DNA from: Edaphochlamys debaryana
Lineage: Eukaryota > Chlorophyta > Chlorophyceae > Chlamydomonadales
Direction of reading: 5' to 3'
NCBI GenBank assembly: GCA_016858145.1
Contig: JAEHOE010000028.1
Span: 682,001-746,000, forward strand
DNA: 64,000 bases
In this document: positions 41,095-52,200 of the stretch, piece by piece
Position numbering within the stretch: the stretch's first letter is position 1
How the letters are laid out: each line of letters starts with the position of its first letter
Notes under the pieces: generated by a model
Database searches by the model: none
The model's input: the letters and a program-made list of their open reading frames with translations, nothing else
What the model was told of the DNA's origin: nothing
Made by a program: the position numbers and the translations under genes

Positions 41095-43725
41095 CTCCGG
41101 AAGAGTCTACACGCCTGAAACCATGTGGACTTGGGTATCCGGGCCTCGCCGCGGGGCGACAGCAGCTCAAGGAATCTCAGACAGCGCGTCCTCGCGGCCA
41201 CCTGCCAGGACCCTCTTGGATGTGGCGGTGCCCCACGGGCGGCCCCTCTAGATGTACCCGACTCCTTCGACAGCTGGCGGCAGCGACCAGCCGGGACGCA
41301 GGCCTGCACGCCCGCAGGTGCGTGCGGCAGGCCCTGGCAGGCCCATGTGGAGGCAGCACAGTGCGGAGCCGGCTGGGTGGCGCGCCGGGCCCGGCCTGGC
41401 AATGAGGAGGTGACGTGCTACCCAGGGTCAGCCCAGCAGCGGTGGCATTCGTGTGGGACTGCCGGGAGTCAGCCATGCGGGGCCAGCGCTACCAGCCGGC
41501 CGGTGGGCCACAGGGTTGGTTGGCCCGCCCAGTGCCCAGCGCTGGTCTGACACAGCGCAGCGGAGGACTTGAACCCTGTTCCTGGTCAGCCGGCCGCCTG
41601 GCACTGCCAACGACCTCCCCGGAACAGTGAGATGGTGAAAGGAGCCATGCTGAGGACGACATGGGCGGAGCTTGCTGGGGCTTGACGGGGCTGCCCCGGG
41701 GCCGTCAGCCTACCGGTATCCTGCTGAGTGCTGACCTCCAACCCGGCGAGCGGCCGTCTGGGAACGCTGCTGGCGCGGCCGCGGCAGCCCTCTCAGCCAT
41801 GCGCCCGCACACGTGGGGTGGCCCAGCTGCCGTACGACTGTACGGCACCGGGACGCTGCAGCCCGACCGCTGCCCGCCCGATTCGGAAAGGGCAGCCAGA
41901 GCGGATGGCAGTTTGGCGGCTGGCGCGGAGGGGCGGAGCGCGTGGAGGCGGGCCACGGCCTTGCGTGCGAGGCCCAGGGCTTGGACATCGCCGTGCGGAC
42001 AGTGAGCATGTGGGGCCCTCCGACACACGCCACGCTTTGGGGGGAGGCCCCTGTGGCTGGGGCCTGCGCGCGGTGGCTTACGCTGGTCAGAGCTGCTCCT
42101 GAGACGGCGGCCCCAGGGGCCTAGCTTCCAGGGCTGGGCCCGCTGCGGTGCCTGGCCCGCACAGGCCGGGTGGAAGCCTCGGAAGGGAGGAGACGGTGGT
42201 TCACCATGCGCGTGAATAGGCTGGAGGTTGGCTCACCGCTAGGCGGCCCACGGGGCTGCGGGCACCCTTCCGGGCAACCGGCTTGGGGCTAGGGTCAGCC
42301 GGACCAGGAGGCCTCCTGAGCCGGACGGCCTCCTAGCGGCTGACCGGCGCTTGCAAGCTGAGCCGAGCCACGCGCAGTATGTGCGGGAGGGTACTCCATA
42401 CGGGTTTGGCGTGGGGGCCAGCGCAAGACGCACGAGATGCGAGGAGGGAAGCACCTTGACGAGTGCGGACTCTGGTCTTTGGCGAAGATGACTGGGGCTT
42501 CGCGTGTCGGCCCTTTGTATGTTGTAAGCGACGTTCGGTGGGGGGTGTCACGACTGTCGCCGGGCCAATGGCGAGCATGGCCTTTCTACAAGGTGCACTG
42601 CTTGCAAGCAGTGCCGCTGGACCCTAAGAGCTGAGTCAGCTGACACGGCAAAGCCCCTTCGCCGTTCGCCCACGTGCATTCCTTCCTGTCCGTATGGGAG
42701 AGCCACTAGCCGCGGTGGCCGGTGGACCCCACCCCCCGCCCGTCAACGGCATTCAGTGCAACTGCTTGCAGCCGATGTGGACGACACTGGAGAACGCGCT
42801 TGCCCGGGGCACGTTTCCGATTTCCATGTCCCGATTAGGTCCAAAGCGTGCGGCTGAGTGGGCTTGTCACCAGATGTGATGCAAGGGTGAACCTGGGTCA
42901 CATCGGGCACTACTTTCAAAGGGGATCCCGCCGCCCTGGCCCAGCGCTGCCAGCAACAGCACCGCCGGTACCTCCACCGTAGCCGACTTCAGGCTTGCTG
43001 CATGTGTGCTGCACGGGGGCTATGAACCTGACGAGAGGTTCCCGTGCAGTGTAGCCGCAGACGGTATGGCCGTACGGTACGCGGGCACGTCAGGGGCTCC
43101 ACAGCCACGGAGGCAACGGCGCAGCGAGGATGGACTCGGCGAGTCGAGGCGGGTTGCAGCGGCTAGGCCGGCAGGAACCGGCATGTCCAAACGCTCCATA
43201 CACAGGTCATCACCCGACGCCCCACCCCCACCCGCTCACAGCGCACGCGGCGTTCCAAGCACCGCCATGCAAGCAACCACACCGGGATTCGGCGGCCAGG
43301 CCGCTACGGTACCAGCAAAACTGCAGCCGGCCACCGAGACCCCAAGACCCGAGAATGAACCGCGAACCGCGACCAAACCGCTCCTGCAACCCTCGAGGTA
43401 CTACCCGTCACCCGGCTCCCCGCCGAGCCCGAGCCCTGCCGAAACAGGACACACGCGTCACACACGCTCTCGCAAGCCAGCCAACGCTCCTGCAGCGCCT
43501 CGCCGACCGCGCCTGCAGCGGGGCCCGAGCGCCCAGCGCTTGCGCACCCGAGCCCGCCGCCACAGCCGCCACCCTCCACATCCTATCCCGCCGCCCAAGA
43601 GCGAGCCCCTCACGCCGGCAAGCTCCAGCTCCCGCCAGAGCTCACTCGTCTGGGCAGGCCGCCGTTCGGGGCGGGCGCTCTGCTTCGCTCCAACGGTAAA
43701 CGGTCAACCGCCAACGGTCAACCGC
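41095..43725. other. Intergenic stretch, no supported gene
   Basis: Two and a half kilobases without a recognisable exon. It contains GTACGG-type inverted repeats, e.g. GCCGTACGACTGTACGGC at about 41829-41846. Downstream exons of the coiled-coil gene could lie at the left end. Confidence 0.4.
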
Positions 43726-46599
43726 TTAGGCCTCCGACATGATCTGCTCGCGCAGGACGTTGACCACCGACTTGAAGGCGAACCTAGAGCGGCAAGGGAA
43801 GGTACGGGCAAGGCAGAGACAGGAGGTGAGATGAAGTTCTGAAGGACAACTGACTCGGTGCTCGCCTCTGAACTCCCCCCCTTTTCCCCATCGCGCCCCT
43901 ACATCCCCCGTTGCCCACTGCCGTCCCGCGGTTCGCGACCTTCCCAGGCCTTTGAGCCCTCCGCTTCCCGCCTGCCGCACAGCAAACCCCGCCCCGAAGG
44001 CCCCGCCCCGCCCCCAACCCCCTCTTCACTCGCCCCAAACACCCCACCCCGCCCCCTCACCACTCGGGGATGTCCTCGCCGCCGCGCAGCATCTGGCGGA
44101 ACTTGGTGCCCGACAGGTTCAGCACCTGGGGGGTGGGGAGGGAGAAAGCACGGCCTCGTCAGCACCACCGAAGGCCCTGGAAAAACGACGCCTCGTCCCT
44201 GACTTGGATGATGGGCTGGCCCCTACAACCCCCTGCTCCCGGCCATTCCCCCGCCAGGGCTCAAAGACCCCCCGGCCCACAAGAACCCTCCACCCCACCC
44301 CCACTGCCCACACCCAGCTCCACACCCGGCTCCCCCCGCCCCCTCCCCCGCCCCCACCTTCAAGTTCTCGGCCTTGGCCACGTCAGCGGTCACGTAGCCG
44401 CGCTCCTCCGTGTAGGCAATGTTGAGCGAGGGCACGGTCTGCATGTTGAGCTCGGCGGCGTGCTTGTTGGCCATCTCCTGCGGGGGGCGGGGGCGGTTCA
44501 TGGGGGTTGTTGAGCGGTCGTGGAGCCACAGCGTCCGTAGTCCTCCTCAACCCCTCCTCAATCCCACGGTCCGGACAACTCTGCCTCTGCTCCTTGAATC
44601 CCGCTCCTGCAGTCCTAGCCCCTGTCCCTGCTTGACACTCCTGCAGGGTCCGGGTCCACTTTCTGGCACCCTGTCCCCATCACGTCTTAACCCTTCTCCT
44701 GCCCAGCCCGCCCCTCCTCACCTGGCATCGTCCTTGCCCCCGGCCCCCCTTCCCACGGGCCCCGCTCCCACGTCTGGGCGTCAATCCTGGCTCCCACAAT
44801 CCTTCCGCCCCCGCCCCTGCCTCCCCTCTGTCCCAGCCCCTCTCCTCCCCCCTCACCTGGGCGTCGTAGGCGCCGTAGAAGTCCTGGCCTGACACAGTGG
44901 ACTTGCAGCCAGCCATGTCACGGCCGATGATGAAGTGCCTGCGGAGCAGAAATGGAGTGAGGGGCTCAGCAGCAGGGGCTCGCAGGTGCTGATGACCAGC
45001 TCTTGGGATTGGGCCCGGTGTGCCGGTACGGTGTCCAATTCTTCAAGTCTTCCCCGCCAGGACCCGCTGGGCGACCGTACGGCCGCACTGTGGCCCCCGC
45101 CCGCCCCGCCCCGTGGCTCACGTGCAGCCGTAGTTCTTGCGAATGATCATGTGCTGGATGGCCTCGCGGGGGCCGGCCATGTGCATGCTGTACGGCAGGT
45201 AGGCCCAGCGCAGGCGGGGGTTCTTGGTCTCCTCCTTCAGCACCTGTGGGGGCGCACGACGACAGGGCACGGCGTGGCGGGATAAGTTCTGGGGAATGTC
45301 ACGGCCTGCCGTGCTGCCCCGCCGGACCGCACACATCTCAGGCGTTGCAGCTCCGTCCGTGGCCGCCGGACCTCAATCCCACCCCTGCCCCCGCCTCTTC
45401 GGAGTCCCTCTGCACCCTCCGCTAGGCCCTCCCCCCTCCTTCCCGCAACCCTAATCCCCTCTGAACCCTGCCCTAGCCCCTCTCCACGCCCTCCTCTCTC
45501 GCCAACACGCCCACCCCTCCCCACCTCGTAGGTGTGGAAGCGGACGATGCCCGGGATGTCGTCGTCCTGGGTGGGGCCGCAGGTGGGGTGCACCAGGCAC
45601 ACGGCGCCGGGGTTGCGGACGTTGGGGGCGTCCAGGGCGCGGATGAAGAGCTCGTAGTGGGCCTTGTGGATGGGGTTGCGGCACTGGAAGGCCAGCACGT
45701 CCGAGTTGGCGGGCAGCGTGGAGCGGACGTCGGCGGGGCTAGCGCAGGGGAAGACGCGCTTGGGCAGGGCCAGGCCCTTAATGGGGCCGCCGACGTAGAA
45801 CTTGCCGCGCTCCATGGCGACCATCTGCACCGCCGGGTGCTCCAGCGACGAGGTGCCGTAGCACTTGAGGCACTCCACGGGCTTGTTGGGGGTGTAGCGG
45901 GAGGTCACGTCCATGACCGCCAGGTCCTCGCCCTGGTAGGTCAGCAGGACCTTGTCGCCGGGAATGATGTTCTCGTTGGTGTCCAGCACGATGGGCAGAC
46001 CCAGGAGGGTGCCGTCGCGCAGGCGCATGTTCTGCACAACGGACTCGTACTCGTCCTTGCACAGGAAGCCGGTCAGGGGCGAGAAGGCGCCCACGCACAG
46101 CAGCTCCACGTCGCAGGCATTGCGATCGCTGAGCTCCAGGCGCTTGTTGCAAGCGGCCTTCAGAGCGGCGTGCTCCGTCGCAGGCGCCATCAGGTTAACC
46201 AGCTTGGCGTTGGGGCCATGGGGCACCTACGGCGGCGTCGGTGGCAAGAGCGCGGGTCAGTCGGCAAGGCGCATGCAGGGCACGTTATCCGCACCGACCG
46301 AGTCCTCCTACCCGCCAACAGCTCCCCGGCCGGCAATTCAGTCGCTAGAATTGTCCAGGGCGCTCTCAACGCACCTGCAGACCCTGCTCGGTGCGAGCGA
46401 GAGCCTGTGCCGGCGCGGCAGAAGCAACCGCCGCGACGGTGGCCTGGCGAGCAGGGCGAGCAGCCCGCGAAGGAGCAGCGGCAGCGGGCCCGGCGGCGCG
46501 CACAACGGGGCGCGCGACAATGCCGGCGACCGGCACGCGAGGGGCCGGGCGGTTCGCCGCAAGCCGCAGCTGAACCTGCTTGCTGCTGATCACGGCCAT
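43726..46599 (-). CDS. ATP sulfurylase, plastid-targeted
   Basis: Catalyses ATP + sulfate to adenosine 5'-phosphosulfate + pyrophosphate, the first step of sulfate assimilation. Seven exons, all in phase: 46599-46375, 46226-45525, 45243-45122, 44938-44857, 44477-44358, 44125-44061 and 43783-43726, giving 457 residues. Exon 1 encodes an Ala/Arg/Pro-rich transit peptide (MAVISSKQVQLRLAANRPAP). Then GAFSPLTGFL, the active-site motif QCRNPIHKAHYEL (Q-x-RNP-x-H-x-x-H), VHPTCGPTQDDDIPG, YLPYSMHMAGPREAIQHMI, HFIIGRDMAGCKS (GRD-x-AG type) and LNLSGTKFRQMLRGG...IPEWF. The C-terminus FAFKSVVNVLREQIMSEA ends without an APS-kinase domain, as in plant and algal plastid enzymes. Which of the algal ATS isoforms it is cannot be decided here. 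It diverges from the UPF0426 gene. Confidence 0.97.
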
Positions 46600-46763
46600 G
46601 GTAACGAGTGTGGGTTTTGCCTTGGGAGTGCAAGGCAACAAAAAGTGGCCTCAGCAGCACGCCGGCAGGGCTTATTTTTGGCCTGGCCTCATGCACCGCT
46701 CGCTGTTCATGTGACCGCAAATACGTGCAGCATACCTGTCATCGCTGTGTCCATCAACGCAAA
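46600..46763. promoter_or_regulatory. Shared promoter of ATP sulfurylase and the UPF0426 gene
   Basis: 164 bp separate the two ATGs. It contains an A/T-rich patch (CTTATTTTTGG) about 95 bp upstream of the plus-strand ATG. Sulfur-responsive control is possible but no element is identified. Confidence 0.5.
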
Positions 46764-47549
46764 ATGCAGGCTCTTACTCCAATTCGCTCTGCTGGGCCGC
46801 TGAGGAGGTCCGTCGCGACGCGGGTGAGAATGAGAATAGCATGGTGCTGCAAACAAACTCTTTCTCGCGCCGCTTGTTCTCAAACACTAGAGCAACTAAC
46901 TGGGTTGATGTGGTGTGGTTGTGTGCGTTCCGGCGTGACGTCCACCTCCTGCCCCCCCGAGTGCCCCACCCCCACCCTACTCCCCGCGCCTTGCCTTCGC
47001 ATCTTGGCCCCCTTCCCCCAGGCTTCGGGTGCCCCCTCGCCTCTGAACGCCAAGCGGCGTGGCAAGCTCGCAACCTCCGTCACCCCCGGCCCGCCCGACA
47101 CGTCGTCCTCCTCCACCAGCACCTCCTACAGCGCCGGCCCCAGCTCCTCCTCGTCATCCACCCCCTCTCTCCCTCGTCTCAGCTCCCCCATCGACGCGAT
47201 TGCGGATCAGATCCCGGACCCCATCCTCCGGGCCGCGGTCAAGGTAAGCGGCGAGCGGCGTGTCGCAGCCGGAAATCCGGGGTCGATGTCCCCAACGAGC
47301 TTGGCCTCTCTCACGCCAGGCTGTATGTAGCACTGACAGTATCCACGTGCTTTGTCCTCTCGTGCAGGAGCCGGTGGCGTTCTGGGGTGGCGTGTTTGCG
47401 GGCGTGTTCAAACTCAATCTGGACCAGGACCCCCTCCGATCCTGGGTGGAGCGAACGGCGGAGCAAGCACGGGTAAGGGGCCTTGGGGTACCCGTATGGT
47501 ACCCGTCCTAGTGTTGCAGGTGCAGGGCGGCAGTTGGGCTGGGGCCTGA
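46764..47549 (+). CDS. UPF0426-like plastid protein
   Basis: Function unknown; the family is found in plants and green algae and is chloroplast-located in Arabidopsis. Exons are 46764-46823, 47022-47243, 47368-47472 and about 47520-47549, in phase, giving 138 residues. Exon 1 (MQALTPIRSAGPLRRSVATR) and the following Ser-rich stretch look like a plastid transit peptide. The diagnostic block is DAIADQIPDPILRAAVK|EPVAFWGGVFAGVFKLNLDQDPLRSWVERT, close to the plant consensus PILKEALKEPVAFMGGMFAG and DLNEDPLKEWV. The terminal exon encodes only VQGGSWAGA and is the weakest part of the model. Confidence 0.82.
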
Positions 47550-49223
47550 CTGGAGGGGCAGATGGTCCTGCTCCCGCACTTGTGGAACATCGGGGCATGC
47601 ACGGCCGTGCCTCAAGTACCTGTCCTGATCCTCGTTTCCCTGACCCCTCTTGCAGTCTGCCTCTGGGCAGGGCCCTAGGTACTAAGCGCTGAGCGGGCGG
47701 CGCCGCCTGGGGACCCCAGCTGACGGTTGCTACCATATGCGCTGAGCTCGGGAGGTGTATGGAGAGGAGCCATGGCCCTGTGCAGCCGGGCCTAGCTTCA
47801 TGCAGCGAGGAGAGCGTCAGCAGCTGCCAGGAGCTAGGCCCAACAAACCTGTAGCCTGGAGAGCCGGGTGCACGTGGTTGGGAGCAACCACGTCTGCCCC
47901 TGCGCGGATACCACCCATCTTCAGATGTGGGTCGGCGCCCAGACGAGGTGCTGTACGGCGGGCCCACGTGGGCTGCCAGAGGCCACAGCCATGTGGGTCG
48001 GGAGCCAGCGGGCCGCACCCTGTGACCACGGCGGAGCCCCGCCATGTGGGTCAGGAGCCGGGAGCCGCCGGTCACCGTACAGCCGGAAGGCCATATGGAC
48101 ACAACTGCTGGGCTTTGCCCTGTGTGCCCATGGCGGGGCAGGGGCGCTGCTGCGGTCGGGGACCGTATTGGGGAGCAGCATCTGCTTGGGCGCTGGCTCC
48201 TGCGCAGCCCCGGCGTTTGGCCCCGGGACCAGGACGGGTGGCGTCGTCTGGCTGCGCGCTTGCTAGGGCGGGGCTTGCCTGCCTGGCCGATCCCGGCCAC
48301 CCCGCTGCAGGGGTGCGCGGTGATTCTATGCGGTTCAGAGGCGGCGAGGGTGAGGAGAGCGGACTGCGCGTGTAGGGAGGCCGAGGTGCTGGTGTGCAAG
48401 GCAGGGGGCTGTCGGATTCGGTCCGGCGACATGGGGAGGGGGGTGCAATATGCACGTGCCGTAGGGGAAGGGTGGAGTGGGGTGTGGGAGGCGAGGGGGC
48501 AGGCGAGGAGGAGCCACCGGTCCTCCGCCATCTCCGTCAGTTGTTATGAGGATCACGCGAAGGCGCGTGCAGGGGGTTGACTGGGATACGGTCGTGTGGG
48601 CAGGCACAGAGTTGCGGCGGCGGGGGGGTATGCACACGCTGTGTTGAGGATAAGAACCAGGGGCTCCGCTTTAAGGTTGATGTAGACACAAGGTGCCTGC
48701 ATTTCCTATGCTTGCCATCTCCTGAGTGCTGACCGGTTCAAACCCATGGCATGCCGGCATTAGCCGCACGACCGCATGCACCGGGCCCGCCCTCTCCAGA
48801 TTGGCAGCGGGCTCCAAAGGATTAGGGGTGGGAGGCTCAGTACTCTTCCAGGTCTGGCCTTTGTCCGTGACAAACGGTGTCTCGACACTCTCGAGCCCCA
48901 GGTCACAGCTCCGACACTCACACGAGGTTGATCCAGCGGTTATGCCATCGTCCACTAGCTCCCGACCCTTCCGAAGGCCTCGGAAACGGAGGCTCAGTAT
49001 TCCCACAGGTGAAGTGTCCATGACAGCAGCTCTGACAATGCCACTGGACGGCGGTCATGCCATCGTCCAATACTTGAACATTCTCCGGTGCGCCCCGCGC
49101 CATCAATCTCAACCCCTCCTTCCTGCTCTTTTGGGAGTACAACCCACAGCTCCCTCCCGTTGCTCGCGCGCATGAGGTATGGGCGCCGCAGCGTCCCAAC
49201 AATTAAGGCCCCTCCTCAAGTCC
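47550..49223. other. Intergenic stretch, no supported gene
   Basis: Contains three ATGTGGGTC(G/A)G strings about 60 bp apart (47922-48055) and a degenerate duplication at 48829-49075. No gene is recognised. Confidence 0.4.
48829..49075 (+). repeat. Degenerate two-copy duplication
   Basis: GGAGGCTCAGTA(CTCTT/TTCCCA)CCAGGT-like strings at about 48829 and 48989, CAGCTC(C/T)GACA at about 48905 and 49026, and GT(T/C)ATGCCATCGTCCA at about 48938 and 49055 occur in overlapping order, indicating an old tandem duplication of 115-160 bp. Confidence 0.55.
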
Positions 49224-52200
49224 TCATCCCCGCGTGTGCGGTATCCGCGAGTACAGCCACTGCATGATGGTCTCAAAGGCGTCATCCACCGTGCCATCGC
49301 CCTTGAAGGGCCTCGGGAAGTGCACGGCGCCGCCGTCAGGCCCGGCCTGTGGGGGCGCTTTGTTTACAATCGCCGTGTTGTTATCGCGCCGCTTCTGTAG
49401 CTCGGACGCCAGACCCGGCAGTGATGCGTACCGGAACCTGGGGAATGAAAAGGTACGAAGTGGATGGGACGGGTAGGTGCAGGGAGCTGCGGAGTGCGGT
49501 TTTCAATGGCACCGGTCCGGCCGCTATGTAGGCCTCGTGTCGAGGAGACCTTCATGCAACATGAAGCAGCAAGCTTTCCAAGACCCCTGCCCCACACCCA
49601 CCTGTGCCACACGTGCCCCAGGTGAGCCTGCTTGGCACGCACGCTGCGCTCCGGTACGGCCTGCAGGATCTCCAGGATCCGCCCCACGTCAGCCTCCGCG
49701 ATCCGCACCGAGAACGAATCCAGATCCAGGACGGATTCGAACACGGCATGCACTCCGTCCATGATGGTGACGGGGATGCAGCCGTGCAGTACGGCATCCT
49801 CCATGCGGGCAGACCAGCCGTCGCCTGAGGGGTATCGTTCAGGGGGCGCAGCATGAAGTAATCGAAACGGAAGGCGGATGGCGCGGCGGGGAAAGGAGGT
49901 AACGTGGCTTCCACTGGCGTCCTGTTCAAAGGCTGAAGATGAGAAGGCTACACACGCCCTACCTAGCTACAATGCCTTGGCATTCCGGACACGCTCGGCA
50001 CGCCGCACTTGTGCCCCAGCAAGTGCACCTCATGTCATGCTGGTGACTCACCTCCGGCCACCAGACAGAACACGGACCGCGCCAGGAGCTCCGAGTACGA
50101 CCCTTTGACTTCCTCATCGTCGTGGCCCCCAATCAGGAACTTGTGGGCCTTGACCCAGCCCCCCTCTTTGGACATGTTGTAGATCTGCGCCCGGGGGACA
50201 GCGTGGGGGTTGACGTGAGACACGGCTTGCTGTCACGCCATGCAGGCTGCGGACATGAGCCCAGCTAGGTCGTGAGGGCCATACGGAAGGAAGGAGGGTG
50301 AGCGGGACAGTCGCTGTGCCGTGCCGTACGCGCCAACAGGTGTGTCATGCTTGCCTTCTGCCGTACGCCGCGGCTGTACTGCGGCGCTCGGTGCTTGCCC
50401 ACGTCACCTTTGAAGAAGAACAGAACGTCTGGGGGCAACGAATGAGGTGGGGGCAGTGGGAGCATAAGCACGCTGTTGGGACGGTAGCCAGAGCTGTGCA
50501 GGGTGCGTTGGGGCGACCTCAGGCGCTAAAAAGAACCAACCTCTTTCCCGGGCGGGCTTCCCCAGCAGAGCGCTTTCGCTGTAGTGCCTGGGCTGCTTGA
50601 AGGCAGGGATCACCAGGTCCTGGGGAGGGGAAGCGGCCGGGGGGCACAGGAGGGGGAACTTCCATCAAGGCTTGCGGCTGCCGTACTCGGTCATCCTAGA
50701 CGACAGGGCCCATGACGCAAGGCCCCAGGCCGTACCTTGTCGGGGTTGTAGCAGGGATGGCCCTTGATGAACTTGAGCCATCCCTCGGGCTGGTGTGGGC
50801 TGATCGTCTCCCAGTCGTAATTGTCCCAACCGTACCCCGTTTGGGACCTGCGGGCGGTACGACGGCAGTAGCCTCACACGCACGCCTCCAAAACACCAGC
50901 CCCCCACACCAAAACACCAGCCCCCCACCCGCCCACGCGCCCGCGCCCCCCCCCCCCCCACGCACTTGTGATCCAGCCCCATGCGCCCCCAGTGCGTGAG
51001 CCAGATGGAGTTGTTGAGCACGTTGGGCGCCCAGCACGCGCCCTCGTCGTGCGTGAACAGGAACACGTGGTCGCGGCCGCCGCGGCGCTGCCAGAACGGG
51101 TGCGTGGCGTTGACCCACTCCACCGTGTTCATCAGCATGTTGGCAATGTGTCGTACGCGTGGGGCTGCGGGTGACGGTGATGGCAAAGCCAGGACAATGC
51201 TTCAGTCCATACCGGTGCAGGCAGTCATGGCAGTTATGGAAGCAGCAGCTACCCTGCTCAGCGCCACACACAATAGCAGCGCCGGTGCTCAATGCATGCG
51301 TTACCGCTCATCAAGGCACTCACGCCCGGGGCCTCCGAAGTAGGGCCAATCCGCCCAGTTCCCTGCGCCGGCATCGAGGGGTGGCTTGCAGTGAGGTCAA
51401 CACTGGATCTGCAGGCAACCATTCGCATCCTCTTCGTCAGGCAAGTCATGGCTGGAGTCATTGTTGGATTGAAGGACAGAACCTTGCACACAGGGACCTA
51501 GCGGCTTGACGCTGGATTTGCGCCATGTAACCTCTGTCGGCCTGCACTCACATATAGGATACGGGATGCAGGAGCCGTAGTGTGGGACGTAGAAGTAATC
51601 GGCCTGCGGGGAGGGACCGCAGAGTGGGGTTGCCTGAGACAGGCACCAGACGGGAAGGAACGCCCGGGAGCTTGGCCGATGAGAGGGAGCCACTAAGAGA
51701 GCGGCCGCAGACCGTCAGCTGATGGCCGCATGCTCCACACAGAGACAGTTGCCAGACAGAGTACGCCCGGGCGGGAGCATGACTAAGTTCTAGAGGCGCC
51801 GTACGGCCACGTGTCTTTCCCGTGGCCACGGGCTCAGCCGCTCATGCATGGCTCGCCCTCGGGGCTCCTGCCCCTGTGGAGCTCAGGGGGATGCCCCCGG
51901 CCCCCGGCCCTGGCCCCGGCCCCGCACACTCACGGTCTTGGCGTGGAGGCCCGCCCTTGGGCCCCATCCCACTGCACCGGCGGTCTCACCTCTTCCGGAT
52001 CGAACGTGCGGTACTCGCTGATGAGGAGGGACTCGTGCAGCAGCGTGTCCGCAGCGTACACCCACTCGTCGGTCCACACGGTCGCATTGCCCTGGTCGGT
52101 GTGCCGCCGGTGCAAGCAGGTGGTGGTGCCAACCCTGCGTGGGACAAAGGGGGAGAAAGCAGGTGTCACAACAGCGGGTCATTGTACGGCGGACTGGGCT

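Noticed and set aside
43006..43842. 278-codon plus-strand frame upstream of the ATP sulfurylase 3' end
   Set aside because: Pro/Ala/Arg-rich compositional frame without domain or splice support, partly antisense to the last ATP sulfurylase exon.
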